Source: Candidatus Tokpelaia hoelldoblerii | GTDB taxonomy: Bacteria; Pseudomonadota; Alphaproteobacteria; Rhizobiales; Rhizobiaceae | Direction: 5' to 3' | DNA length: 64,000 bases | Assembly: GCA_002005325.1 (NCBI GenBank) | Contig: CP017315.1 | Location: 1,054,001-1,118,000 of the forward strand | Part shown: positions 18,023 to 30,134 of the stretch, piece after piece | How positions within the stretch are numbered: the first letter of the stretch is position 1 | Layout: every line of letters begins with the position of its first letter | Notes under the pieces: model-generated | Told to the model about the DNA's origin: nothing | Databases searched by the model: none | What the model saw: only the letters and a program-made list of their open reading frames with translations | Position numbers and translations under genes: made by a program

Positions 18023-18802
18023 TCAAGACGGATTAAACGGATGGCGTTGTAAAAATTCCACAACGGCCTTTTTATAAACCTTGTCGCCAACCGACAGCAT
18101 ATGATCGCGGCCGGGAATAACCAAAGCCTCGCCCTGAGGCAAAAGCGCCACCAGCGGCTGCGGCGCGCCTGCAATATCATCCCTTTCGCCAACGGCAACC
18201 AGTGCGGGCTGATTTATACGGCGGACCTCATCTTCCGTCAGTTCTTTCTTGGAGGCAATCACACAAGCAGCAAGCGCCCTGCGGTCACTTTTGGTGTTAT
18301 CAGCAAATTTGCGGAACATCTGCCCGCGTGGATTGTCAATGGCCGCTGCATCTTCTGCCAGCAGCGCCTCACGAACCGGCTCCCAATGCCCGGCCCCCGT
18401 CACCATGCCAATGCCAAGGCCGCCAAAAACCAGCGTATGCACACGATCCGGTACGCGCAAGGCCATAAAAGCGGCAATCCGCGCACCCATGGAATAGCCC
18501 ATGACATGCGCACGCCCAATGCCCAGATGGTCAAGCAGCGCTGTTGCGTCATCAGCCATTTTCTCCGGCGTATAATCTGCCAGTTCATAACTTTTATCTG
18601 AATGGCCATGGCCGCGGTCATCAATGGCAATGACGCGATATCCCGCTTCTGCCAGCGTTCTGAACCAGCCCGGGCTTAACCAGTTGACCTGCGAGGATGA
18701 CGCAAAACCATGAACAAGCAGGACCGGTTCCCCCTGCCCTTCTTCGCGATAACCCAGTTTAAAACCGTCATGCTCAAAAAACTGTACTGTTTCAGCGCCC
18801 AT
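18023..18802 (-). CDS. alpha/beta hydrolase
   Basis: The product has 259 residues and an alpha/beta hydrolase core. The oxyanion segment is VLLVHGFASSSQVNW, the nucleophile elbow GYSMGARIAAF carries the catalytic Ser, and a late Asp (VGERDDIAG) and His (PGRDHMLSVGD) complete a triad. The first strand motif IAIDDRGHGHSDKSY is also typical. The substrate is not known. It sits just upstream of cysE with a 23-base gap, so the two are probably co-transcribed; this order recurs in Rhizobiales. Esterase or lipase activity is the safest general call. Confidence 0.85.
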   Translation of the reverse strand: MGAETVQFFEHDGFKLGYREEGQGEPVLLVHGFASSSQVNWLSPGWFRTLAEAGYRVIAIDDRGHGHSDKSYELADYTPEKMADDATALLDHLGIGRAHVMGYSMGARIAAFMALRVPDRVHTLVFGGLGIGMVTGAGHWEPVREALLAEDAAAIDNPRGQMFRKFADNTKSDRRALAACVIASKKELTEDEVRRINQPALVAVGERDDIAGAPQPLVALLPQGEALVIPGRDHMLSVGDKVYKKAVVEFLQRHPFNPS

Positions 18803-18805
18803 ATT

Positions 18806-19279
18806 TCACTCTCCACACGCACCGCAAATAGCTGAATGTGTTACCCGTTGCCCATTGGCAATATGATGTTCCTTCACCTGGCCGGCCTTCAGTTCAATAA
18901 CAGAAGCAGCCGGTTTTTGTGAAGAAATGATTGCCTGTGAAAAAGGTTCTGCCCCTTCATGAATCGAAACAATGATGCCCTCTTCATTTAAAAATACCAT
19001 ATCCAGCGGCAAGGGCGTATTCATCATCCACATGGTGATAACCTGTTGCTGCGGAAAGCGGAACAGCATCACCCGGCCGGCAGGAAAATCCTGCCGGAAC
19101 ATCAGGCCGCGTCCACGCTGCTCATCCGTGCGGGCGATTTCAACATCAAATTCGATTATATTTTTATCAGTATGGACAACAAGCGGCCGTACGTCCACCG
19201 GCAAACGCATGGCTTGCTGCGCACCGGATACAGCGGGAAGCAATAAAAAAACAACAAAACATAAAAGCAACCGACGCAT
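18806..19279 (-). CDS. DUF192 family exported protein
   Basis: The 157-residue product has a signal peptide (MRRLLLCFVVFLLLPAVSGA) and a DUF192 domain with EFDVEIARTDEQRGRGLMFR, FRFPQQQVITMWMMNTPLPL and the EGIIVSIHEGAEPFS stretch. The family is widespread and its function is unknown; a role in the periplasm follows from the signal peptide. It ends three bases before the alpha/beta hydrolase, suggesting one message. Confidence 0.85.
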   Translation of the reverse strand: MRRLLLCFVVFLLLPAVSGAQQAMRLPVDVRPLVVHTDKNIIEFDVEIARTDEQRGRGLMFRQDFPAGRVMLFRFPQQQVITMWMMNTPLPLDMVFLNEEGIIVSIHEGAEPFSQAIISSQKPAASVIELKAGQVKEHHIANGQRVTHSAICGACGE

Positions 19280-19353
19280 GGAATCACCCCGTTATCTAGA
19301 CCGACCATAACCGTTTAGCATTTTCCGGCCAGATCCGGTATTCACTTCAGGCT

Positions 19354-19386
19354 AAAACAGGCACAGGAATTATCCTCGCCCCTGTT

Positions 19387-19388
<2 letters not shown>
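19354..19388 (-). terminator. probable terminator at the end of uvrA
   Basis: On the minus strand AAAACAGG (19388-19381) pairs with CCTGTTTT (19361-19354), and a nested AGGA/TCCT pair lies inside the loop. It overlaps the uvrA stop codon. No long T run follows, so it may be a weak terminator or a 3' stabilizing hairpin. Confidence 0.45.
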
Positions 19389-22296
<2,908 letters not shown>

Positions 22297-22319
22297 TCAA
22301 GCCATCAGCCATTTCTTCG

Positions 22320-22334
22320 GAACAAAGATGGAAC
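22320..22334. promoter_or_regulatory. LexA (SOS) box of uvrA
   Basis: The sequence GAACAAAGATGGAAC is a perfect GAAC-N7-GAAC direct repeat, the alphaproteobacterial LexA operator described in Rhizobium and Rhodobacter. It lies 24 bases before the uvrA start and just after the predicted -10, where bound LexA would block the promoter. A further GAAC at 22347-22350 lies within the promoter region. Confidence 0.8.
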
Positions 22335-22340
22335 ATCACT

Positions 22341-22369
22341 TAAGTAGAACCTTACACAGCTGATTGCAA
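22341..22369 (-). promoter_or_regulatory. predicted sigma-70 promoter of uvrA
   Basis: On the minus strand a TTGCAA -35 (22369-22364) and a TACTTA -10 (22346-22341) are 17 bases apart. Transcription would start near 22334, on the SOS box. This is a prediction from hexamer match and spacing only. Confidence 0.5.
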
Positions 22370-22518
22370 CAAAAATATTCTTTTCATCCAGTCTTATAGC
22401 CTTTATGATCGGCCAACGGGCAGATAAGTTGTGGAAAATGCCGCAAAAAACGCACGCAGGCATAAAAAGCTGTAATAGTCGCGCGAAACAAACAACCATT
22501 TATCTTTAGGAGATACTC

Positions 22519-23040
22519 ATGGCAGGCAGTGTAAACAAGGTCATTCTCGTTGGCAATCTCGGTGCAGATCCTGAAATCCGCCGGATGAACTCCGGTGATC
22601 AGGTTGCATCATTGCGCATTGCCACATCGGAAAGCTGGCGCGATAAAAACACCGGTGAGCGGCGCGACCGCACCGAATGGCACAGTGTCGTCATCTTCAA
22701 CGACCATCTGGTCAAGGTGGTTGAGCAATATCTGAAGAAAGGCTCGAAAGTTTATATTGAAGGCCAGTTGCAGACCCGTAAATGGCAGGATCAGAACGGC
22801 AACGACCGTTATACAACAGAAGTTGTGCTGCAGAAATTCCGCGGTGAACTGCATATGCTTGATTCGCGTGGTGAAGGCGGCGGCGCCCGCAGCCAGGGCG
22901 GTGATTACAGCGGTTATAACCAGGGCAACGGCAATCAGGGCGGCGGTTTTGACAATCAGGCCACGACCGGCAATTATGGCGGCGGACAGTCCGGCGGCAG
23001 CAATTTCGCCCGTGATCTGGATGATGAAGTGCCATTCTGA
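22519..23040 (+). CDS. ssb: single-stranded DNA-binding protein
   Basis: This 173-residue protein has the OB-fold domain (NKVILVGNLGADPEIRRMNS to KFRGELHMLDSRG), a Gly/Gln/Asn-rich flexible linker, and the acidic tip DLDDEVPF that binds partner proteins. It coats single-stranded DNA in replication and repair. A TTAGGAG site precedes the ATG. A possible promoter, TTTTCA-N17-TATGAT, lies at 22381-22409. The divergent uvrA carries the SOS box about 185 bases away, so joint SOS control of ssb is possible but not shown. A strong terminator follows. Confidence 0.97.
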   Translation: MAGSVNKVILVGNLGADPEIRRMNSGDQVASLRIATSESWRDKNTGERRDRTEWHSVVIFNDHLVKVVEQYLKKGSKVYIEGQLQTRKWQDQNGNDRYTTEVVLQKFRGELHMLDSRGEGGGARSQGGDYSGYNQGNGNQGGGFDNQATTGNYGGGQSGGSNFARDLDDEVPF

Positions 23041-23053
23041 AATAAAACCATAT

Positions 23054-23090
23054 AAAAGCCGGAGGATCACACTTGATTTTCCGGCTTTTT
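23054..23090 (+). terminator. intrinsic terminator of ssb
   Basis: AAAAGCCGGA (23054-23063) pairs with TCCGGCTTTT (23080-23089), a 10-bp stem that ends in a T run. It lies 13 bases past the ssb stop. It may also act on the convergent actR transcript. Confidence 0.85.
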
Positions 23091-23101
23091 GAAATTGCGT
23101 T

Positions 23102-23647
23102 TTATTTCGGTGCCCGCTTGGACAGAATGCGCTGTAATGTGCGCCTGTGCATTTGTAAACGGCGGGCTGTTTCAGAAACATTGTGGTGGCACATTTCATA
23201 AACCCGCTGGATATGCTCCCAGCGGACACGGTCGGCCGACATCGGGTTTTCCGGCAAGGCCAGATCCTCACCCTTTTCATACATCAGCGCCGCATAAATC
23301 TCATCTGCATCGGCAGGTTTTGCCAGATAATCCACCGCGCCGTGTTTAACAGCATAGACGGCAGAGGTAATATTGCCATAACCGGTCAACACAATCATCC
23401 GCGCTTCCTGCCCGACAGCGCGGATTTCCTCAATCACTTCCATACCGTTGCCATCTTCCAGCCGCAGATCAACCACCGCATAGGCTGGCGGATCGGCACG
23501 GACAGCAGCAATCGCTTCATGGACACCTGCTGCAGCCTTGACAGTAAACCCGCGTGCTTCCATTGCACGCGTCAAACGATTCAAAAACGGTTTATCGTCA
23601 TCAACAAGCAGGAGAGTTTTTTCCAATTCCGGTTTTACATCCGTCAT
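23102..23647 (-). CDS. actR: redox response regulator ActR/RegA
   Basis: This 181-residue regulator pairs a receiver domain (LLLVDDDKPFLNRL, phospho-acceptor Asp in AVVDLRLEDGNGMEV, LTGYGNIT, and Lys in YLAKPADADEI) with a Fis-like helix-turn-helix at the end (ETARRLQMHRRTLQRILSKR). The closing helix-turn-helix is the hallmark of the very conserved RegA/PrrA/ActR family, which controls respiration, carbon and nitrogen genes by redox state. The ATG at 23647 is chosen; a GTG lies one codon before it. Its partner kinase is the next gene upstream. Confidence 0.93.
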   Translation of the reverse strand: MTDVKPELEKTLLLVDDDKPFLNRLTRAMEARGFTVKAAAGVHEAIAAVRADPPAYAVVDLRLEDGNGMEVIEEIRAVGQEARMIVLTGYGNITSAVYAVKHGAVDYLAKPADADEIYAALMYEKGEDLALPENPMSADRVRWEHIQRVYEMCHHNVSETARRLQMHRRTLQRILSKRAPK

Positions 23648-23724
23648 CACGCAATACTTTTCTGCATTTGTCTTTTGCTCTCTTCCTTCATACAGAACTT
23701 CATCAATAATTCAAGATTTTTCCT

Positions 23725-25032
23725 TTATCCACCATTGGGCCAGACAATGCCAATTTCCGCCCCCCGATTTTTTTCCTTGCTGTTCCTGAAGGAAAGGGTT
23801 GCGCCTGAACGCTCAAGCAGCGTTTTAGCAATAAATACACCCAGCCCCAGCCCCCCGCCCTGCCGGCCTGTCTCACGCCCATGCATATAAGGTTGGCCAA
23901 TCCTGTCAAGCACCTGCGGGCTAAAGCCATCGCCGTCATCTGTAATGGCAAGCACAATATGCCCCGGTGCCCACTGATAATGAACCAGCACCTGACTGTG
24001 AGCAAAATCAACAGCATTTTCCACCAGATTGCCAATGCCGTATAACATTCCGGGATTGCGCTGAAACACCGGTTCATCCCCTTGTGTTTCACCGCGCTCG
24101 ACAAGAATTTCCATTCCTGAATAGCGGTGTGCCGCGACAACTTCCTCAACAAGAGCGGTAAACGGCAACTCGTCAATATAGCCGCCGTTTTCTGTCGACA
24201 GATGCGTAAGGCGCTGTAAAATATCGCGGCAACGCTGTGTCTGGCTGACAAGAAGATCCATATCCTCGGCAAACCGCGGCATCTGCGCCAGTTCATGGCG
24301 CATTTCCCTGGCGACAAGCTGAATTGTCGCCAGCGGCGTGCCAAGTTCATGCGCTGCCGCAGCGGCAAGCCCGTCCAGCGCTGACAAATGCTGTTCGTGC
24401 TGCAGGGCAAGTTCTGTCGCCGTCAGCGCATCAGCAAGGCGGCGCGCCTCTTCCGCCACATAGTAGCCGCAAAACGTTATGAAAATCAGCGCCGCCACAA
24501 GAGCCGCCCACATCCCTTCAATCAAAAGCAGCGGAAAATCAACCCGCTCACCCCGCCATGGCAAAGGCTCATGAAACAGCAGCAGAAACGTTATCACCGC
24601 AATCGTCCAAAGGTCAAGCACGACAATATTGCGGATATGCAGCGAGATAATCCCAAGACAGGCCGGGGCGAGCAGCAGCAGGGCAAACGGATTGACCAGT
24701 CCGCCAGTGAGGTATAAAAGCCCTGAAAGCAGCCATATATCACCGATAAGCAGGCATGTTGCTCCTGTGAATGACAATTGATGATTTTTGCCATAAAACA
24801 GGATCAGAAAAATATTCAAACCGGCAGAACAGGCAATCACCAGCAGGCAGGGTATCAGCGGCAAGGAAAACTGCAGGCCAAAACCAACAACAAGCACCGT
24901 TGCAAGCTGGCAGAAAATGGCCAGCCAGCGGATATGCACCATGGTTGAAAGACGCATCAGCCGTGAAGAAACAGAGGCGCGCTGTATGATTGCATTCTGC
25001 CGGGACGTTTGCGCCCTTGTTGTTTTCCTCAT
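23725..25032 (-). CDS. actS: redox sensor histidine kinase ActS/RegB
   Basis: This 435-residue membrane kinase has about six N-terminal membrane helices, including the quinone-binding GGLVNPFALLLLAP motif of RegB. The H-box is AAAAAHELGTPLATIQLVA. The redox cysteine sits in SQTQRCRDILQRL, and the N, G and F boxes follow (GNLVENAVDFA, DDGDGFS, GGGLGLGVFIAKTLLE). RegB-type kinases sense the quinone pool and thiol redox state and phosphorylate RegA. Its ATG at 25032 overlaps the hrpB stop (TGATG), so translation is probably coupled to hrpB. Confidence 0.93.
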   Translation of the reverse strand: MRKTTRAQTSRQNAIIQRASVSSRLMRLSTMVHIRWLAIFCQLATVLVVGFGLQFSLPLIPCLLVIACSAGLNIFLILFYGKNHQLSFTGATCLLIGDIWLLSGLLYLTGGLVNPFALLLLAPACLGIISLHIRNIVVLDLWTIAVITFLLLFHEPLPWRGERVDFPLLLIEGMWAALVAALIFITFCGYYVAEEARRLADALTATELALQHEQHLSALDGLAAAAAHELGTPLATIQLVAREMRHELAQMPRFAEDMDLLVSQTQRCRDILQRLTHLSTENGGYIDELPFTALVEEVVAAHRYSGMEILVERGETQGDEPVFQRNPGMLYGIGNLVENAVDFAHSQVLVHYQWAPGHIVLAITDDGDGFSPQVLDRIGQPYMHGRETGRQGGGLGLGVFIAKTLLERSGATLSFRNSKEKNRGAEIGIVWPNGG

Positions 25033-27494
25033 CAATTTTTCCCTGGTTTGGCACGCCGTGTCGGCGCGGCCTGCAACGGGTCATCCGGCCAGATATGTTT
25101 GGGATAACGCCCGCGCATATCGGCAAGCACATCCCGCCATGAGCCGCGCCAGAAACCGGGCAGGTCACCGGTAATCTGGATGGGCCGCCCGGCAGGTGAA
25201 AGCAACTCCACCACCAGCGGCACGCTATCACTGGCAATGGCCGGATGTTTTGCCAGACCGAACAATTCCTGCACCCGCACGGACAAAACCGGCGCTTCAC
25301 CATCATAACGGATTGCAATGCGTGAACCGGTCGGCACGGTGAAATGCGTCGGCGCCAGCACATCCACCTGCCGCTGCAACGCATAAGGCACAAGCCCCAT
25401 AAGGGCATTGACAAGCATGGAAGGTCCAAGCCGCGCCGCGCCATTGAGATAAGGCAATAACCAGACTTCCAGCGCCGCCAGCAACGCCGTATCGCTGACA
25501 TCCGGCCATGGTTCCCCCAAGCCTTTATGCAGCCAGTATAACCGGCGGCGTAAATTCCGTGCCTCATCTGTCCATGGCAGAATATCCAGCCCGTGATTTT
25601 TAACAGCTGCAATCCATGCCTCATCTGCCGCTTCACCGGCGGGCGCCGGCAACTGGCGCACCGTCAAGACAATCGCACCAAGCCTCTCTTGCCTCTGGCA
25701 GCGCAATGTACGGCTTTGCGGCTCGTAAAAATAATCTGCCGCAATGCTGATTTCCGGTGCCAGGCGCTCGCGAATGGTTTCTTCATCCACAACAGCTGCC
25801 GATAAAATCCGTGCATTATTCAGTTTTCCGGCAAGCTCCGCCACCACCAGCCAGCCCGCCTGCGACAGGGACAAGGCGGTATCAACCTGTCCGCCGCGGC
25901 CATTTGCCAGCACAAACCGCCCTGTTTCGCCACGCGCCTTTGCCACCCGGTCCGGCCAGGCATCGAGCAATAAAGATCCTGCCGGCTCAACCGCCTTCCC
26001 GTTTGCCCCGCCTGCCCCTGCCGCTGCTGCAATCTGCCGCGCCAGGCGTTGCGCTCTTGCGGCGCGTTCCCCTTTGTCACCGCGAAACTGTGCAAGACGG
26101 CGGTCAAGATCAACATCCATGCCGCCCAGCCCGCGCTCTGACAGCACCAGCGCCAATTGCGCCGCTATCAGACCGGCGCCGCGCTGCACGGCATTTGTCA
26201 CCATATGGGCAAGCTGCACCGGCAGGCTGAGTTTGCGCATGGCCTTGCCGGTTTGCGTCAACCGCCCGTTTTCATCAAGCGCTTCAAGCCGTAACAACAG
26301 CGCGTGCGCTTCCTGCAAGGCCGGTTCCGGCGGTGTATCAAGAAACCGTAAACCTGCCGGCTCGCTTACCCCGAAAGCCGCACAATCCAGCACCAGGCTG
26401 CTCAAATCAGCGGCCAGAATTTCCGGCACGGAGTGTGGCGGCACGGCAGCCGTCTGCCCTGCATGCCACAGCCGTATCGCCAGCCCTGCACGGTCGCGTC
26501 CCGCACGCCCTGCCCGCTGTTCCACACTTGCGCGCGAGGCCCGCACCGTTTCCAGCCGTGTCAGCCCTGTTGCCGGTTCAAACACCGGTACGCGCGCCAG
26601 GCCACTGTCAATAACAATGCGCACACCAGCAATCGTCAGCGAACTTTCAGCAATCGAAGTGGCAAGCACCACCTTGCGCCGGCCTGAAACGGCGGGACGG
26701 ATAGCCGCGTCCTGCATTGCCGCATCCAGCGCACCATAAAGCGGCGTGATATCAACATTGGCAGGCACATGTTCACCAAGCAAGGCCTTCACGCGCTCAA
26801 TTTCGCGCTGGCCGGGCAGAAAGGCCAGGATGCTGCCCTCTTCCTGCGCCAGCGCCTGCCGGACAGCCGCGGCGACAGCGTCCTCTATCCGCTCATCCGC
26901 CTTGCGCGGCTGATAACGCACATCAACCGGGAAACCGCGTCCCGTGCCTGTCACCACCGGCGCATCATCCATCAAGGCGGCAACACGGGCCCCGTCAAGG
27001 GTTGCTGACATCACCAGCAGGCGCAAATCAGGCCGCAGCGCCCCCCGTATATCCAGCGCCAGCGCCAGGCCAAAGTCCGCGTCAAGGCTGCGCTCATGAA
27101 ACTCATCAAAAATAACCGCGGCAATGCCTTTCAGCGCCGGGTCATCCAGCACCATGCGGGTAAAAACCCCTTCCGTGATCACCAGAATACGGGTCTGCGC
27201 CGATACCGCCTGTTCCATACGCATACGATAGCCGACTGTCTGCCCGGCCTTCTCTCCCAGCAGGGCGGCCATGCGCCGCGCAACCGCCCGCGCGGCAAGG
27301 CGGCGCGGCTCAAGCAGCAGTATCTGCCCCCCGCCCCGCCATGAAGCCCTCAGCAAATGCAACGGCAAAAGGGTTGATTTGCCCGCCCCCGGCGGCGCGA
27401 CAAGTACTTCCTGGCCGGTATTAACCAGCGCATCATCAACGGCGGGAAAGGCCTCCGTTACAGGCAATATCGGCAAAGCTTGTTTCATAGCCAT
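25032..27494 (-). CDS. hrpB: ATP-dependent helicase HrpB
   Basis: This 820-residue DEAH-box helicase has Walker A (VLVAPPGAGKSTLLPLHLL), the Walker B box FDEFHERSLDADFG, motif III (MSATLDG), and the helicase C-terminal motif EQRAGRAGRDRAGLAIRLW. The HrpB-specific C-terminal domain follows, with the RIAIRYDGEAPVLSVRVQEL stretch. HrpB is a DEAH RNA helicase-type protein; its role is not well defined in most bacteria. It is the first gene of a hrpB-actS-actR row on the minus strand and divergent from gyrB. Confidence 0.94.
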   Translation of the reverse strand: MAMKQALPILPVTEAFPAVDDALVNTGQEVLVAPPGAGKSTLLPLHLLRASWRGGGQILLLEPRRLAARAVARRMAALLGEKAGQTVGYRMRMEQAVSAQTRILVITEGVFTRMVLDDPALKGIAAVIFDEFHERSLDADFGLALALDIRGALRPDLRLLVMSATLDGARVAALMDDAPVVTGTGRGFPVDVRYQPRKADERIEDAVAAAVRQALAQEEGSILAFLPGQREIERVKALLGEHVPANVDITPLYGALDAAMQDAAIRPAVSGRRKVVLATSIAESSLTIAGVRIVIDSGLARVPVFEPATGLTRLETVRASRASVEQRAGRAGRDRAGLAIRLWHAGQTAAVPPHSVPEILAADLSSLVLDCAAFGVSEPAGLRFLDTPPEPALQEAHALLLRLEALDENGRLTQTGKAMRKLSLPVQLAHMVTNAVQRGAGLIAAQLALVLSERGLGGMDVDLDRRLAQFRGDKGERAARAQRLARQIAAAAGAGGANGKAVEPAGSLLLDAWPDRVAKARGETGRFVLANGRGGQVDTALSLSQAGWLVVAELAGKLNNARILSAAVVDEETIRERLAPEISIAADYFYEPQSRTLRCQRQERLGAIVLTVRQLPAPAGEAADEAWIAAVKNHGLDILPWTDEARNLRRRLYWLHKGLGEPWPDVSDTALLAALEVWLLPYLNGAARLGPSMLVNALMGLVPYALQRQVDVLAPTHFTVPTGSRIAIRYDGEAPVLSVRVQELFGLAKHPAIASDSVPLVVELLSPAGRPIQITGDLPGFWRGSWRDVLADMRGRYPKHIWPDDPLQAAPTRRAKPGKN

Positions 27495-27546
27495 CCCTTA
27501 TAAAGTGTTCTGCACCAACTATCCACGGTAAAATCTTGCCCATCAT

Positions 27547-27582
27547 TTGGGAATATAGCGACAATACCCTATATTAGGGTAT
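27547..27582 (+). promoter_or_regulatory. gyrB promoter with a 19-bp palindrome centred on the -10
   Basis: TTGGGA (27547-27552) and TATATT (27570-27575) are 17 bases apart and read as a sigma-70 promoter with start near 27582. A perfect palindrome, ATACCCTA-TAT-TAGGGTAT (27564-27582), is centred on the -10 hexamer. It could be a repressor operator, or a sequence that makes the promoter respond to supercoiling. The match is by eye. Confidence 0.55.
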
Positions 27583-27651
27583 CTATGCGGGTGGCGATTC
27601 GTTCTTTCCCGTGTTATCAGACATTGAAATAATTTAAAGCGAGCCAGTTTT

Positions 27652-30081
27652 ATGAGTGATGCAGACAAGCCAGCAACCAACGGCGATTATGGCGCGGATT
27701 CCATCAAAGTGCTGAAAGGCCTTGATGCCGTGCGCAAACGCCCCGGTATGTATATCGGTGATACCGATGACGGTTCCGGCCTGCATCACATGGTCTATGA
27801 AGTCGTGGACAATGCTATTGATGAAGCGCTGGCCGGCCATGCCGATCTTGTCACTGTAACGCTGAATGCCGACGGTTCCGTCACCGTGACGGACAACGGC
27901 CGCGGCATTCCGACGGATATTCACCCGACGGAAGGGGTTTCAGCGGCAGAAGTGATTATGACACAACTGCATGCCGGCGGTAAATTTGACCAGAACTCCT
28001 ATAAGGTTTCCGGCGGTCTGCATGGTGTCGGTGTTTCCGTGGTCAATGCGCTTTCTGTCTGGCTCAAGCTGCGCATCCGCCGCAATGGCAAACTGCATGA
28101 AATATCTTTTACCCATGGCGTGGCTGATGCCCCGCTGGCGGTTATCGGCGATGCGGAGGGAGGAACCGGGACGGAAGTGGTATTTCTGCCCAGCACGGAA
28201 ACCTTCACCATGGTGGAGTTTGATTTTGAGACGCTGGAGAAACGCCTGCGCGAACTTGCCTTCCTCAATTCCGGTGTGCGTATCAAACTGGCGGACTATC
28301 GCCGCGCCGACCCGCGCGAGGAAATCCTGCATTATGACGGCGGCCTGATTGAATTTGTCAAATATGTCGACCAGTCGAAAACCCCGTTGATTGATGAACC
28401 GATTTACATCCATGGCGAAAAGGACGGCATGGCGGTGGAAGCAGCCTTGTGGTGGAATGATTCCTACCATGAAAAAGTGCTGTGCTTCACCAACAACATC
28501 CCGCAGCGTGATGGCGGCACGCATCTTGCCGGTTTTCGCGGCGCGCTGACCCGTCAGGTCAACGGCTATGCTGAATCTTCCGGCATCGCCAAAAAGGAGA
28601 AGGTGCAGCTGACCGGCGATGACTGCCGCGAAGGCCTGACCGCCATTCTTTCTGTCAAGGTGCCGGATCCGAAATTTTCCTCCCAGACCAAGGACAAGCT
28701 GGTTTCTTCCGAAGTCCGCCCTGTTGTTGAAAGCCTGGTGAATGAAGCGCTCTCCACCTGGCTGGAAGAGCATCCGGCAGAAGCAAAAATTCTTGTCGGC
28801 AAGGTGGTGGAAGCTGCCGCCGCGCGGGAAGCGGCACGCAAGGCGCGTGACCTTACGCGGCGCAAGGGAGCTCTGGATATTTCATCGCTCCCTGGCAAAC
28901 TTGCCGACTGTCAGGAACGTGACCCGGCAAAATCTGAAATTTTCATTGTCGAGGGTGATTCCGCCGGCGGTTCAGCCAAAAGCGGCCGCTCGCGTAAAAA
29001 TCAGGCTATTCTGCCGCTGCGTGGTAAAATCCTCAATGTTGAGCGGGCCCGGTTTGACCGGATGTTGTCCTCTGATATGATCGGCACCCTGATTACCGCG
29101 CTCGGCACCTCCATCGGCAAGGATGAATTCACGCCCGACAAACTGCGTTATCACAAAATCATCATCATGACAGATGCTGACGTGGACGGCGCGCATATCC
29201 GCACTTTGTTGCTGACCTTTTTCTTCCGGCAAATGTCAGAGCTGATTGAACGCGGCCATCTTTATATTGCCCAGCCACCGCTTTACAAGGTGACACGCGG
29301 CAAATCTTCGCAATACATCAAGAATGAATCCGCCTTTGAAGACTTCCTGATTGAAACCGGCCTTGATGAAACCGTGCTTGAACTGAAAAACGGTGAAGCG
29401 CGCGCCGGTGAGGATTTGCGCCAGCTGGCAGAGGAAGCACGGATTTTGCGCCAGTTGCTCAACAATCTGCATACCCGCTATAACCGCCAGCTGGTAGAAC
29501 AGGCGGCGATTGCCGGTGTGCTTAATCCGGAAGCGGTGGCAGATCAGGCAGCCGCGCAAAAATCGGCGGACAAGGTGGCGGCACGGCTGGATATGCTGGC
29601 AGAAGATATTGAACGCGGCTGGAGCGGCCACGTTATGGATGATGGCGGCTTGCGGTTTGAACGGACATTACGCGGCGTCAAGGAAGCGCTTTTCCTTGAC
29701 ATGGCGCTGATCGGCTCGGCAGATGCGCGGCAAATCAACAAGCTTTCCGCCCATCTGCATGAGACCTATGATGTGCCTTCCACCCTGCGCCGCAAGGATA
29801 AAACCGAAACCATCACCGGTTCGCTCTCATTGCTGGAAAGTATTTTTGCCACCGGCCGCCGCGGGCTTACCATGCAGCGCTATAAAGGCCTTGGCGAGAT
29901 GAACGCGGAGCAATTGTGGGAAACGACACTTGACCCGGACGCGCGCTCGCTGTTGCAGGTGAAGATCACTGATGCGACAGACGCGGATTCTCTGTTCTCC
30001 CGCCTGATGGGCGATCAGGTTGAACCACGGCGTGAATTTATTCAGGATAACGCGCTGAGTGTCGCCAATCTAGATGTGTAA
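27652..30081 (+). CDS. gyrB: DNA gyrase subunit B
   Basis: This 809-residue protein is the ATPase subunit of gyrase. It shows the GHKL ATP site (EVVDNAIDEALAGHA, DNGRGIPTDIHP, GGLHGVGVSVVNALS), the transducer region, and the TOPRIM domain with IVEGDSAGGSAKSGRSRKN and ITDATDAD... replaced by MTDADVDGAHIRTLLL for the acidic metal residues. The C-terminal end has MQRYKGLGEMNAEQLWETT. The 70-base leader carries a palindrome on the predicted -10. The ribosome site (AAAGCGAG) is weak. Its length is as expected for a gyrB with the C-terminal insert. Confidence 0.97.
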   Translation: MSDADKPATNGDYGADSIKVLKGLDAVRKRPGMYIGDTDDGSGLHHMVYEVVDNAIDEALAGHADLVTVTLNADGSVTVTDNGRGIPTDIHPTEGVSAAEVIMTQLHAGGKFDQNSYKVSGGLHGVGVSVVNALSVWLKLRIRRNGKLHEISFTHGVADAPLAVIGDAEGGTGTEVVFLPSTETFTMVEFDFETLEKRLRELAFLNSGVRIKLADYRRADPREEILHYDGGLIEFVKYVDQSKTPLIDEPIYIHGEKDGMAVEAALWWNDSYHEKVLCFTNNIPQRDGGTHLAGFRGALTRQVNGYAESSGIAKKEKVQLTGDDCREGLTAILSVKVPDPKFSSQTKDKLVSSEVRPVVESLVNEALSTWLEEHPAEAKILVGKVVEAAAAREAARKARDLTRRKGALDISSLPGKLADCQERDPAKSEIFIVEGDSAGGSAKSGRSRKNQAILPLRGKILNVERARFDRMLSSDMIGTLITALGTSIGKDEFTPDKLRYHKIIIMTDADVDGAHIRTLLLTFFFRQMSELIERGHLYIAQPPLYKVTRGKSSQYIKNESAFEDFLIETGLDETVLELKNGEARAGEDLRQLAEEARILRQLLNNLHTRYNRQLVEQAAIAGVLNPEAVADQAAAQKSADKVAARLDMLAEDIERGWSGHVMDDGGLRFERTLRGVKEALFLDMALIGSADARQINKLSAHLHETYDVPSTLRRKDKTETITGSLSLLESIFATGRRGLTMQRYKGLGEMNAEQLWETTLDPDARSLLQVKITDATDADSLFSRLMGDQVEPRREFIQDNALSVANLDV

Positions 30082-30134
30082 TAGCAAATAATCTTGAAAA
30101 GACAAAGAATAGGATTGGATAAAGAAGGACAAGC

